This document shows positions 47,588-59,193 of a DNA stretch of 64,000 bases, in pieces (the first letter of the stretch is position 1; each line of letters begins with the position of its first letter). The stretch covers positions 44,802-108,801 of the forward strand of contig RBZT01000832.1 of the NCBI GenBank assembly GCA_003693705.1, given 5' to 3'. The stretch comes from Polymyxa betae (lineage: Eukaryota > Endomyxa > Phytomyxea > Plasmodiophorida > Plasmodiophoridae). The notes under the pieces are model-generated. The model ran no database searches. It was given only the letters and a program-made list of their open reading frames with translations, and had not been told where the DNA came from. Position numbers and translations under genes: made by a program.

Positions 47588-50301
47588 TTATCTCCTACTC
47601 GAACCACTGTAGTCTTTTCTCTCAAACCTCGACGCTCGCCGAGCACGAATTTCATCGTCATAAGCCTGCTTCTTTGCACGTTCCAGCGCAATCTGTTCCT
47701 GAAGCTGCTCGTTCATAGCCGAGGCCGTTTTCTGCCGTTTTGTCGGCGTCTCCTCGAGAGCGCCATCTTCCATTTCTATGGCTACAGGCGATTCGATCGG
47801 TATAGGCCTTCTTTTGATAACTGGCCTTGCAGAAAGCGGCCGTTCAACTGGCGTCGAGCAGATCTCGGGAACGATCGGTACTTCGAGATTCGGCATTGGC
47901 GCGGGAGCGGCCGGAGGTGGCGGTTGTACTAACCCGCTCGGAGCCGGTGTCGAAGCTGGTGCCGTGACTGGAGATGGCGCGGTGGTCTGCGGCGCGTGAC
48001 GTTTCACAATTTTATCGAAATCGCCTTCGGTTTCGGCGACCATGCTAAGGTCGGTTCGAATGAGCGTTCGCGTTCCCTTCACACGGTTTGAAATTTACAA
48101 AAAACGATTGTGAGGTAGCGATACCTTCCAGCACCATCGGACATCGTTCTTCTTTTTGTAGGCATCTTCGATGCCGGCTTCGGGATCGTCCTCTTCTACC
48201 AGTTCCTGAATACGATTGTAAATTTGGCTAAACAGCAGCTAGCTAGCGATCAGGGAACGAGAGGAAAAAATCAGCTCTCAACGACCAACTCGTTGTTTGA
48301 AGAAACAAAGAGGGAAGGCGAAAACCATCATACCTCAATAATTTCTTTAGAACTGGATTCAAAACACCGTTTAGGACTGGTTAAGTCGACATTCAGATTC
48401 CAGAGTTTGTTCAGGGATTGCAATCCCATAGGTGTTAAAGTGGGCCGGGTCGTCGGCGCCGGCTCCCTGTCGCAAGGGCTCCGATCGATTTTCGTGTTCT
48501 GCATTGCTGGACAGCCTGTAATGGGTTTCAGGTTGCCATCTTTTTATGAGTGCAGAAAACTGGGGAATGCAAAACGGTACAGATTAACGGTACGACGGAC
48601 CTTCGTCTTTCCAGTTTGACCAGGCGGTTTCACTGCTCAGATGATGCTTGACAGCTGATAGGAACTCGGGCCCATTCGGTGGCGTCGATGCGATCGCCTG
48701 TGTAATGCGCTCCATGAGCGTTGAGAGCTCCAGGCGCCGCTGAACTTCAACTGTTAGTTCAAGGCTGATGCCACAAGACAATCGCAAATTCATTTGGTTA
48801 TGAATATTTCCAACAAAGAGAAAGTGGAAAAACCCATCCGGAAAGGAGAACTTGGATTACAGAAAACCCAACCTGACTGCTGATGGGAATTTGCACTTTG
48901 TTACAGAAAGGTATCTTCAAAAGGAAATCGAGCAATATCAGGAGCTGGAGCAGGACAGTACGACGTAGCTGTGGATCACGTAGCTGAAGCGGGAACAACC
49001 TCAGCGCAGTCTAACAGTCAACAATCAGCAGCTGAATGGCATTACGAAAGAAAAACCGATCTTAACTCATAGATGGCAAGCCTAAACCCCTAAACTGAAT
49101 ATAGATCGCAACCATTGTCGGCAAGATACATAATGCAGAAAACAAGCAGAGCATAGAGAAACCAAAAGAAAACACTGTTGGGCCAACACGAGTGTCGTAC
49201 CAGATATTTCGCATTGAATCCACAGTCGCCATCGCTATCGGTGGGGTCCAAAGCGGCATCAACATCAAGAGATGTTAAAGGATTGCCCTCGAAGGCGGTG
49301 ATGATGGTATCCACAATGTTCATGATATCAACCTGAGCCTGATTCTCGACCAGCTGTCGGGGATTGGACAAGTAGGACTGCACCGACCTGAAAAGCCACA
49401 ATGAATGAAATCGGGATGAGTTAAAAAAGCGACAGAAGTCTGGACTAGTAGAACAAAATCGTAAAATTGACAGTGAAGTCAGACAGAGACAAAAGGTCAC
49501 GATGTCCAAGACGTACCAGAATATGCGATAGAAATTGAAATCGACGGTGACCTCCGAATCGGATGGCGGTTTCTCTGTCTCCAGGACGGTGACATTGGCG
49601 GTGTTGAAGGCGGCCTTCAAATTGACACCGGATCTCTCATCAATTGGGAAACATTTCGCCAACAGAATCAGGACGCGACCCCGAAATGCCATATCCTGAG
49701 TTTTTGGCAGCCGACCCAGCAATGTCGTACAGATTCGTAACAATGATAGTTTTGCTGCGATATCAATGTCATAATGTTGCTTGAGATGGTGCGGTAAGCA
49801 ACTAGATAAAACAGCATAAAACAGCATAGTCGGAAGAATCGAAACTGAATAAACTTGAGAAATATTAATTATTAACTGACCACGTTGTGATTGGACGGCG
49901 TCGTTCTGGACCAGTACGCCGATGAAATGTTCGATCAAGTCGAAGACATCTGCAAGTTCGTCGACGGTCCTGGCGAGGAGGAGGTCTTCGATCAGAACGA
50001 AAGCGACGTTTCCGCCGCATATACTCGCCCTAGATAGCTCCAGCGACAATGCGAGCAGAGCAGGCAGTTGGGCGGCGTCGGTGCCCACCATTGCAGCGGC
50101 CTGGCGCATGGCCAGGGCGATGCGGGCACCACTTGACTCGGTCCCGGGGGGGATCAGCTGGCCTAAGGCCTGGCCGACCTCGGCAACTGGACGCCCTGAT
50201 GAGCAGGCGCTGACGATTAACGAGACCAGGTCGTCATTGGAGGACAACATCGCGCAGTCTGATGTTGGACCGGGGGCCACCCCGCCATATCGCCATATCA
50301 T
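47588..50301 (-). CDS. THOC1: THO complex subunit 1
   Basis: ATG 50301 (MIWRYGGVAPGPTSDCAML), with MLSSNDDLV at 50251 as an alternative. Landmarks: LLRICTTLLGRLPKTQDM; FRGRVLILLAKCFPIDERSG followed by VNLKAAFNTANVTVLETE (Hpr1/THOC1 core); VDFNFYRIFWYVLD; RDPQLRRTVLLQLLILLDF; then PPNGPEFLSAVKHHL and SSETAWSNWKDEG, matching the NWK-N/D-EG motif; and LNKLWNLN and EEDDPEAGIEDAYKKKNDV. THOC1 is part of THO/TREX, coupling transcription to mRNA export and limiting R-loops. The C-terminus differs from vertebrates: instead of a death domain there is an Ala/Pro-rich linker and a basic coiled end (KKQAYDDEIRARRASRFERK). Many introns are about 50 nt; the intron region near 48240-48600 was not fully resolved. 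Confidence 0.88.
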
Positions 50302-50374
50302 GGCCCCATGAGCCCATCACCCCATTAGGTGGGTCTTAGAGCACTATCTAGAGAGAGAGACACCTCATACCTAT
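50302..50374. promoter_or_regulatory. Compact bidirectional promoter
   Basis: Only 73 bp separate the start codons of THOC1 (-) and L2HGDH (+), so both promoters and leaders must share this stretch or use internal starts. It contains a short GA repeat (gagagagagaca) and no clear TATA box. Confidence 0.5.
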
Positions 50375-52021
50375 ATGCTGCTAGCTGATATCGTGGTGGT
50401 TGGCGGCGGCTGCATCGGGTTGAGCATAGCGACGCGCCTACGCCGATCTCTGCCTGGAGCTCGGGTCCTGCTCCTTGAGAAAGAACATCAATGTGGACTT
50501 CATGCTAGCTCGAGAAATTCGGGTGTCATCCATGCTGGGTATAATTCGTACATCCATTGTTTCATTCAATGATGCCGATTGATGTTCTTAATTTAAAGCC
50601 GAACATTTATAATATTTGGACCCGAAGTTGTTGGGAACAACCAAGCGATTCTATGAAAGCTTGTAATCAACATTCCACTTTTTTCCATCGGCACTGACAA
50701 GACATTGCACTCTCTTTATCTGGTCCTCAGAATCAGTTACAATCATCAATACGAATCTTAGGTTCTATTACTCGTCAAACACGATGAAGGCGAAGATGAC
50801 TCGGGATGGTAACAGAGCTTTGACTGAGTTCATTCTGGATCGAAGTCTGTATCTAAATCAGTGTGGTAAGCTAGTTGTTGCTCAATCTCAGCAGGAACTC
50901 GAACGCTTGGATATTCTCTATGAACGGGGTCTGATGAATGGCGTCGTAAGTAATCAAATATAGTTGTCATTTCATCGTAGCTTCGTTTCACTTTTTTCCT
51001 GATTTCGATTTGCACCCATCCGATAATCAAGTTTTTTTACAAAATTTAAGAGTGCATCAGGACGTGAAAATGGTGTCAGCAGGCGAGGCCCGCGACATCG
51101 ACCCAATCGCGCGAACCTTCGAGCGTGCTATCTGGAGCCCGACCACATCGGTTGCCGACCCGGAACAAGTCAACGCCGCCCAAGTTCAGGACGCTCTGGA
51201 TGCCGGCGTCACAATCCAGATCGGGCAACGTCTGACGAAAGTGTCCAGGATACCATCGGGACTCCGTCTCACCACATCGACATCTGAGACCATCGACGCC
51301 GCTCATCTCGTCAATGCCGCGGGCCTGTACGCCGACCAGATCGCCCATCTGTGCGGGATTGGGCTCCAGTACATGGTAATAACGATATCGACTTGGGTTT
51401 ACATGTTACACCATGGTTAATGTCATGATGAAGGTTGTACCGTTTCGCGGCATGTACTTGCGTTGTGAACCTGGTCAGATCGGGCTGCGAACCAACATCT
51501 ATCCGGTCCCGGATTTACGGCAGCCGTTCCTCGGCGTCCATTGGACCGTCGGCAGACACGGTACGCCCAAGATCGGCCCGACTTCTATGCCAGGCGCATC
51601 CCGGGAACATTACGCCGGCGTACCGAATCTGGACGAATCCATCCCGATTCTCGCGCAACTCATGCGCATGATGTGGCACGATCGCGACGGTATCCGCGGG
51701 CTAGCACGACGCGAGCTTGTGAAATGGAGGAAGAGCGGAATGTGGGCGGCGGCGTATGGCCTGGTGTCGATCCCCTCGGATCTGTCTAGGTCCGGGGAAT
51801 GGCTAAAGCCCGGAATTCGAGCTCAACTTATCCGACTTCGTGATGCCGGGTTCGTGCACGATTTCGTCGTGGAAGGGGATCAGAGGTCAACACACGTTTT
51901 GAACGCCGTATCACCTGCCTGGACTTGCTCTATTCCCATCTCCGAACATGTCGTACACGACCATGTCTTGCCCCAACTAAACAAACAAAACAAGAGATCT
52001 TACAACTATAATAATGAGTGA
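50375..52021 (+). CDS. L2HGDH: L-2-hydroxyglutarate dehydrogenase
   Basis: ATG 50375; TGA at 52019-52021. The FAD-binding start is ADIVVVGGGCIGLSIATRL (GxGxxG). Then come GLHASSRNSGVIHAG, joined across a 222-nt intron (50550-50771) to FYYSSNTMKAKMTRDGNRAL, DPIARTFERAIWSPTTSVAD, VNAAGLYADQIAHLCGIG, VVPFRGMYLRCEPG, NIYPVPDLRQPFLGVHWTV and WLKPGIRAQLI. These are the conserved blocks of L2HGDH, which oxidises L-2-hydroxyglutarate to 2-oxoglutarate. Family members are mitochondrial, but here the Met lies directly before the FAD fold. No presequence is visible unless an upstream exon exists inside the THOC1 promoter or gene. The C-terminus (YNYNNE) is not a peroxisomal signal. Confidence 0.92.
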
Positions 52022-52235
52022 ACGGTTTAAAACTGATCCAAAGTAAAAGAGTTGTAATCAAAATTTAACGGATCAGCTCAAATAGGAGCGAATCAATTAC
52101 ATCTGTATACATGCTTCACGAGGAATGCCTAAACAATACAAGCAACATAGTTGGACATGAAGATGCTGGCCGATTATCATTTATGACCAAGAAATCGCTA
52201 CAATTGTCTTTAATATGTTCAACTAGATGATTCAG

Positions 52236-53438
52236 TTATGAAGGGACAGGATCGGCAGCAGCAGGCCGATCTTCGTCTGTGAACTGTTCGGTTGTCATCT
52301 TCAGAGGCTGATCCGGGAACTCGATCCGTTTCAGTTGCAGTTTAAACAATGCTGAACAATCCACATTAATCGAACACCCGCATTAATAAAGGAATTGAAA
52401 AATCGTCTCAAAGATACGAAAAAAAAAAGTTCAGGAAAAGTCGCATTTTAAAGTCAGCATACCGTTCTCGACTTTGGACGTACTGGCCTGTAGAGTTTCA
52501 ATTTTCATTTGCCATCCTCGAATATGATGCAACGGAAGTCCCTGAAGATAGACGAGAAGATCCTGCATGAACCGCGACGCAACTTTCACCGAATCGATAT
52601 CGCCGCTGGTCGCCCAATTAATCGACTTCCGCATCACCTCGCCGCTGTCATCAACTCAGTCAGTCGATAATGCTGCTGCCAAAGAGCAATGTTTGGGAGG
52701 GAGGATACCTGAGATCGGCGATACCTTGAAGATAATCAGTGGTCAGAATGGGAAAGCGTTCAAGCCCAGCACAGGCAGAAACCAACTTGTCAACAAGCTG
52801 TTCTTTGGAGATCAGACCGCCATTCGTGGACAGGAAATAGTGAAAACTTTCTGCCTGTAAACCATACTTCAAATAAGGAAGCAGAATGTTGATTGAAATA
52901 ACAGAAAGGCAACGAGATGAAAATGTATGGTGCTCTTACCTCAATATATTCCTGAACACCTTGACTAATGGAGTGTTGAAATCTAATAAACGCAGCAAGG
53001 TTGGGGATTGGTTAGAGAAACAGATATGAATGATGACCTGTAGAATTCATGATCGGATTCCACAGCAGCCGCTAATCGACCAAATTTCAGTCGAACCTTG
53101 TCTAGAGCAGCTTTAGCTTGATCCATGATCTTGTGGAAATTGTTCGGTCCAGATCGATGCAGCAGAAAGATGGCCTGAAAAACAGTCAGGCCTCAGAGCG
53201 GGCACTGGATAACACACAATGAATACTGATGATAATCGACAAAATGAAGAAAACAGACATTCCAAACGAGAAAACGCAAGCCGACATTTTTACTGTCTTT
53301 GGTGATTTCTCGAGAGACGATCCGCACGGCTTCCATTCGAAGATTAAAATCATCGATCTGTTTGGCGTACTGTTCGAAGACGTGGACCAGAGATCCAGAT
53401 TCGGTGGTGACAGCCCAGGGCATCTGGCTGGGCGCCAT
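52236..53438 (-). CDS. TSNAX: Translin-associated factor X (TSNAX/TRAX)
   Basis: ATG 53438 (MAPSQMPWAVTTESGSLV); stop TAA at 52236-52238. Exons give YAKQIDDFNLRMEAVRIVS, AIFLLHRSGPNNFHKIMDQ, FQHSISQGVQEYIEAL, FHYFLSTNGGLISKEQLVDK, TDYLQGIADLRGEVMRKSIN, MQDLLVYLQGL and KVENALFKLQLKRIEFPD. This is the TRAX fold. The acidic residues that make TRAX the nuclease subunit of C3PO are present: the two Glu of QEYIEA, and the Asp and Glu of ADLRGEVMR. With translin it degrades passenger strands and tRNA 5' leaders. The translin partner is not in the window. It converges with L2HGDH. Confidence 0.92.
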
Positions 53439-53789
53439 CGTCCTTCAAATTCTACGACAATGAGAGGGAAATTTGGACGACGGCCAATCAGACTCCAATA
53501 GACATTGCAGGCAGCAGTCGCGCAATATATAAATATTCTGAATCTTTGTCGCGAAATTTGATGCACAAGAACGATTTGAACGTTTGGACAGAGAGTCCAT
53601 TATCGAATGCATGTTACAACTTAGAAAACACCACCTCATCTTGGAATTAGTTTGGTTTGTTTAGTGGTATTACTACCATAGAGATAGCGAAAACGCAACG
53701 AATTATGAAGCTTGCTATATTTTGTTCAGTTACATTTTTCAGCTCCATTGGTTTTGTCGTTATCTTTTGATGATAGTCGTCGGATCCAA

Positions 53790-53854
53790 ATAGAGATTTT
53801 TCAGATTCCAATGCGTGCCCTCATTAGGAATGTCTGAAACGGAAAAATCTCTAT
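53790..53854. repeat. Imperfect inverted repeat (65-nt hairpin)
   Basis: Arm 1 (53790-53809, atagagatttttcagattcc) pairs with arm 2 (53827-53854, ggaatgtctgaaacggaaaa then atctctat) with a bulge of a few bases and a loop of about 17 nt. The outer 12 bp pair perfectly. It could fold as an RNA hairpin or be a tiny foldback element. Confidence 0.7.
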
Positions 53855-54600
53855 GTGATCTCCATAGATATTGTTTGAAAGATATAAATTTCTTTGCAAT
53901 ATTATGGTTCTAGTTCTGTTTTGAAACCATCATCTTTTCAGTACCATTAATATAGGGCTTGAAGATGGCTACAATGTATGACAGTAGTGAAGCCTACAAA
54001 ACTGATTTTCAGTATTGGAGATAATTTCGCATTTTTTTTACCAGTTTCACTTTTCTTCTCGATTACGGCTTTTGATTCTAAATGGTCTGAAGTCTTGATT
54101 CCTTGGTCATATGACACGCATGCAATTGAAGATATCTACCAGCTTAACCAGTAGGCTGGTCTTAGGGCTCCTGTTTCAATGTAGTTGGCTAACAAGTATA
54201 TCATGGATTGAATTCGACTAGTTTGTTGGTTTCATCAGTATCCGATGCTTCTCTATGGCACAAGGCCTGAGGTACGACGGCTATTCATCATGTTCTCCTA
54301 CTTCAGATTCAGAGCTTTCTCTAATCACGCGATCATGGGATAGGGAGGGTTCTGATAGGACTCCACGTGAAGTAAGAGATCAAGGCGGTGACGATATGGG
54401 TCTTGATTACCGGTTCAATTGACAGGGACATGATCAAGCTAATGTATATGAGAGCTATAGGCCGGGTGCATTTCGTTAGTACTTGATTGAGCCTTCCCTC
54501 TTACTGATACTGTATTCATATGCGTATAATACTCATATGCTGGCGTAATGTGCAAACAAGCGAGTTTCGGAAGTAAGCTCGCAATTTTCCAATGCGTGTC

Positions 54601-54608
54601 TATAAATA
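54601..54608 (+). promoter_or_regulatory. TATA-like box
   Basis: TATAAATA followed by a GC-richer stretch (gccgagacgactgactgaaa). No gene with a clear frame begins within 100 bp downstream; the nearest coding start is SLC19 at 55131. It may be a chance match or mark a leader exon or non-coding transcript. Confidence 0.25.
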
Positions 54609-55130
54609 GCCGAGACGACTGACTGAAACGCCAGTGGGAGTTCTACATACCTACAATGATCCACTGGGCACTGGGGGCGGAAATTTCTATGGACCTTTTG
54701 GGTGCGGGTTGCCCGGGACAGGTTCTTGATCGTTTACCTTAGAAAGAGGAGCATTGACCGAGCCGAATCTTCCCGAACCCGAACCAAACACAATTCAAAC
54801 GAAAATGACCCAACTCCGGAACGTCATTTCGCCAGTCTGTCGGGTTTGGCCCAGTGCCACCATTAGCTCGTTAAGGCAGTATTTCGACGCAGGGCCAGCA
54901 CGAACTCAATCGTAACGATGGCACGCCTGCGATCAGGACCAGTACGGCGGTGACCTGACGATGGCCGTTTTCGGCCAAGTAAGTGTTGGAATGGGTGGGA
55001 TGTCGACCCACTGCCCGGGGACAAGAACCACGCGCTGGCAAGTCTCGGTATGTTTGACCGCCACTACCGCCAAGATCACGTCCGCCCGGAGTTGTCCCGG
55101 GCCGTACTTCACACCTCCTAGATTCGTCCA

Positions 55131-56632
55131 ATGGAGTTGACCGTAACGTCGGTGATTGCTGAAACGACGTTACCTCCACCATCACCCGTCAATGAGAAAC
55201 GACATCTGTTAGGCATCTGTGCTATCCTCCTATCGATTGCATACTTTCGATGTGTAAATCCAACCGAATTTTATCTTCATGAGTATCTGGAGACCGAGAA
55301 GCGTCTCCATGCTCTGGATATCGTCCATCAGGGTATTTCTAGGTCAAATTGGTCTCCGAGACATGGTAACTGAATTTCTTTGTTAACTATAGTTTGGCCA
55401 TTAGCAGCATACGCCCAGCTGATAGCTCTTATACCGGTCGCTATTGGTGCTGGTAAATACTTCCGTTATTCAAGTCTCATTATAACCGGTATATATTAGC
55501 CTTCCGCTAATGTCATTGCTCCATCACTCATAATATGTCTGTCTCTAGGTCTGACATTACGTCTGGCATCCAATGCAATTCTGTTACTATCCCCACCGGA
55601 GTCGAACTGGCCCTATCAGGTCGCACTGGCCCTGCTCGGGTCCGGGTTTGCATGCAAGGCCGCTTTCCTGTCATTTTCCTATACCGTTCTGCCCGTCCAG
55701 TTGTTTATTCGTTTGGTAAGTGGATCGCTATGAGCACTGGGCGAGCCAGTCACGACGAACTAACGATGCACGTAGGCCAGGTATAAACGCGGCGTCAACC
55801 TGGTCGGGTATATGAGCGGCGGGGCCGTCGCCTTCGTCTTGAAGAGGACCGGGACCGACTGGTCAATCTTCTTCATCGCGCAGCAGATTGCATTGGCTCT
55901 CACATTGCTGATCTTCGTCAACAGCTATATGCTGAGTCTGCGCCGATCTCGGATCAAGTCCGACGTCCCGGCCATGGAATCCGGCAGGGACCTGGTGGCG
56001 CTGGGTCGTATCGCTCTTCGCAACCCTGGCGTACTGGCCGCCTCGGGCTGGTACGTCCTGACGTTGGCCGCCTTCGAAGTCGTTAACGCCAATGCCTCGA
56101 CGTTGCTGTTCGTCGTCGATCCGGCCGCCGACGCCAACGGCGTCGTCCTGGCCTTGGCCCGACTCGTGTCGGCGCTGGTCACGATCGCATTTGGCGCCCG
56201 ACTGCATACGAACCCGAAAGTGGGCGCCGTACTGGCCGGCACGACACTATCGGCGGTCATCACCGCCGGTCTGGGCCAGTGCGGCTCGGTGTCGATGGCG
56301 TACGCTGGCGTCATCGGCCTCACCGTCATCCTAGAGCCATGTTTCTGCGCCATCATGAACGTGATCGCCGACGGGTTGGTAGTACTGTCTCCCCCGCCGC
56401 GTTACTGATTGCTGTATGGAACAGGGTACCAAGTTCGTTACGCCGGGCCGCGATCTTCGCCAATATCATGGCGTCATTGTCGGTGGAGGCCGTCCTCAAT
56501 GCGGGTTGTCGTATTGTCTGGGTATCAATACCAACCCTGTTTATGGTCCTGGCTGCAACGTTGATGACGTCGGCGGTCGTACTGGTCGTCTACCTCGTCG
56601 TGAATCGTCGTCAGTGTCAAGATCACCTATGA
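55131..56632 (+). CDS. SLC19A-like: SLC19-family (folate/thiamine) transporter
   Basis: ATG 55131 (MELTVTSVIAETTLPPPSP). About five introns with the last near 56374-56420, ending after NRRQCQDHL. The N-terminus has LLGICAILLSIAYFRCVNPT followed by EFYLHEYLETEKRLH, the R-P-x-E/F-L-x-x-Y-L signature that opens the reduced-folate/thiamine carrier family, and QVWPLAAYAQLIALIP after an intron. Ten or more hydrophobic helices follow (VRYKRGVNLVGYMSGGAVAF, AASGWYVLTLAAFEVVNANA, ALARLVSALVTIAFGARLHT, IFANIMASLSVEAVLNA). The substrate (folate, thiamine or another vitamin) cannot be told from sequence. Strong GC bias compared with its 5' neighbours. The 3' splice at about 56420 is the best of two readings. 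Confidence 0.8.
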
Positions 56633-56837
56633 GATCACCTCTCCCATTACACTATCTGTGTTTCTTGTTTAATCGTGAGAGAACATCCCATCCAATTGTT
56701 AAATTTATTTCTATCTCCGTTTCAAGCATAACAATATACGATCTGTCAGCCTGCCAAACATCTTGCTTCAACTAGTACGCTTCCGTCGCGATCAGCATCA
56801 TTGAGAGTTCTGAATCGCGCAGTAATAGCGAGCCTCG

Positions 56838-57719
56838 ATGACGGTACCCAGAACGATTCCGATCATGATGCCATGGTCGATCGCCTTCCTATCAATTCTG
56901 GTCGCCAATCTGGGCACGGCGGTTGCCACCGTCCACATTCTGCATGATGGAACTTTTCAGGAGCGAATTCGTGATGGGACCTGGCTGGTTGTGTTCTCAT
57001 CATCATGGTGCGCGACATGTAAAGCATTATCCCCAATCATCGAACAGATCGCCAGCGATCAGCGCCTCATCGATTCCGGCGTCAAAATCGGCAAGGTGGT
57101 CGCGTTTTAGCCCAGCTTGTGATGTTCAGGGTTTAGGGTTCTGTCGTTCGTTGGCTGAAATTGTGTTTCAGGTCGATGTTCAAACCGATCCTTCGACAGC
57201 TCGTGATGAACACGTTGATTATATTCCCAGCATATACTTGTAATTATCAGATTATAATCGCATGCAATATCTCAGTCTTTCCTAGCTATAGCAGAACGAG
57301 AAACGTTCGTGTTCCATTCAAAGGTAAATCCATTTGATCCAAAACATTGTCACCAAAGCTTTGCTGTAAACAATTTCGCTCTTCAGAAATGCTTGAAAGC
57401 GAATTGTTTCAATGGCTGATAGTTCGTATCAGATTCGATGTCAAATCTATTTGAAGCTAATCCTGGTAGCCAACAGAACCCGCTCGGAGCCAAGATTGTC
57501 GCCTTCGTCCTGGATCAGCATGACCGACATGGGTCTGGTCGATCTACACCAACGGAATCCAGGAAGCCCAGCGCCAGCTCTGACGTCCTGGCCGAAGCCC
57601 GACAGTTCGCCTACCAGGTCGCCAGCCAGAATCTGCCAGTTTTCACAGCAATCGTTTACGCGCTGGGTCTGGCCCAAGGCCTATTCGTCGGCGTCCTTTA
57701 CAGGATTCGAACATCGTAG
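56838..57719 (+). CDS. TMX1: TMX1-like transmembrane thioredoxin
   Basis: ATG 56838 (MTVPRTIPIMMPWSIAFLSI). It has a signal peptide (SIAFLSILVANLGTAVATVH) and a thioredoxin fold with FSSSWCATCKALSPIIEQIA and, after an 83-nt intron, VDVQTDPSTARDEHVDYIPS (the cis-Pro of YIPS). Short exons lead to a Ser/Thr-rich stretch and a C-terminal membrane helix (LPVFTAIVYALGLAQGLFVG). Order and topology match TMX1, an ER-membrane thiol oxidoreductase. The active site is CATC instead of the vertebrate CPAC. The splice pattern between 57300 and 57500 is uncertain. Confidence 0.72.
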
Positions 57720-58310
57720 ATTGTATGGGGCGTGAACAAGTCAGTAGCTGGCCATTGATAAAGCAATAACTATAAGTGACTGTTCATTTAAAGCCGAATT
57801 AGATAGATACTTGATATGATACAAAACTGCTATTGTGAATCTCGAGCTATGGGACTTCTAATCTCTGAATTAAGAATTTAAATGGCTCCCTCGGCTGAGG
57901 TCATTTTCAAATGGGCTGAATCGTAATGCTGCTTGGTCTGTAAAAAATCCCTGAAACTTTGACGGGCTGCAGTAGCTGTCAACCTGCTTTCAAGATAATC
58001 ATAGATTGACTGTTTAACATCGTTGATTAAGCGTCAACCCACAAACGGCGATGCAGTTAAAAGGACGAGGCTGCATTCTACGAAAATAAGTCGTACCAAT
58101 TATTAGTGGAGATTTCACACACAATCCTTTATCATAAACCGCAGCCACCTTTTACACCTATTAATCGAGTCTCGCATTTGCGTTACAGAAATCATCTGAG
58201 GTCTTTGATTGAATATCTTCGTAATAATCACGCGGTCGAAGTTCGGATCGCCGATTCGCCGTCGCGGACCCCGAACCAATCCCGACACTGGCTATAATAA
58301 AATCAATCTC
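57720..58310. other. Intergenic, AT-rich
   Basis: About 590 bp with no supported frame. The frame at 58209 begins with TTG, so I placed the next start at 58311. Confidence 0.35.
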
Positions 58311-59193
58311 ATGATACCAAGCCTGCTACATCTGTGGGCGGCTATCGCCTCCATATGCAGCTCTACCGATAGAGAAGTCGACGCCATCGTTCAGCAGACC
58401 CAGCTGATCCCTTCGCTGTCGAGTCGCGACCGATTTGAAGTCATTCTGGACGTAAAAGGGGCGACGTGCTTACACCTGGTTCCATTAGTCGAACCAGACA
58501 AGATGCAATTGCGTGTGATGCGTATGCATCCAAACGAGATCGACAGGTTTCAATGCCCTTCCGATGACGTCTTGATGGCCGCCGTCGATCGTTTGGCGAG
58601 CGATAACACTCTGAAACTCCGCGAGCTGATCGTAGAGGACGACACTCGGTTGCCGTTCGACAGCGCCAACCCGGGCTCGTGCCGATTCCCTTCGCTGCTG
58701 CTCTTGACGCTGTTTTCCTCGACACCGCAGCCATTGTCGTACTACACCCGCTTCGGATTCACTTGGGCCAAGCCGTCGACAAGCAATCAGATCTGGTCGG
58801 CAGCTCAAGCGATGCACAGATCGCCTTTACGAGAACTTCTCAACTCACGATATCTCGAGGAGTTGTCCAGAAAGGTACCTTCTCTATATTTTCATCTCTA
58901 CAAACCTTGTTGACAACATTTGATTTTATCTTATTCTTCATTAAATGCTTCGGATTTCTGACCGATGATGTCTGTAGTTTCCTGACTTAAAAGAAGAAGA
59001 TGTGATTAAACCATTACCGGTATTGTTACGAGAACTACGCGAACATGATGCAAAACAAGCTGAGAAACTTCTAGCTACTATTGACGAATACGGCCGATCG
59101 ATGGTTGATGACCCCGGAAGAATCAATGTTTTCCTCATATTGAGCCGTATTTATCCCATGAAAAAAGTGTACAATCAACCAGCAGCATTATAG
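58311..59193 (+). CDS. Secreted or ER-luminal protein of unknown family
   Basis: ATG 58311 with a signal peptide (MIPSLLHLWAAIASICSSTD). A long exon to about 58874 is followed by one intron of about 105 nt, then FPDLKEEDVIKPLPVLLREL to the stop at 59193 (in frame at the TAG). The body has a strand/helix mix (RFEVILDVKGATCLHLVPLV, SDDVLMAAVDRLASDNTLKL, QPLSYYTRFGFTWAKPS) and a C-terminal helical region (HDAKQAEKLLATIDEYGRSM). About 260 residues, few Cys. No family recognised. Confidence 0.5.

Larger units (their letters stand above)
53439..55130. other. Long intergenic region, mostly without features
   Basis: About 1.7 kb, the longest gap in the window. It holds an imperfect hairpin at 53790-53854 and a TATA-like box at 54601. 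Otherwise frames are short and interrupted. GC content rises from about 54640 toward the SLC19 gene. Minus-strand frames at 54871-55185 read as non-protein-like low-complexity sequence. Confidence 0.45.

Noticed and set aside
54871-55185. Minus-strand 104-residue frame upstream of SLC19
   Set aside because: Proline/Arg/Gly-rich composition without motifs and partly antisense to the SLC19 first exon; likely shadow of GC-rich DNA.
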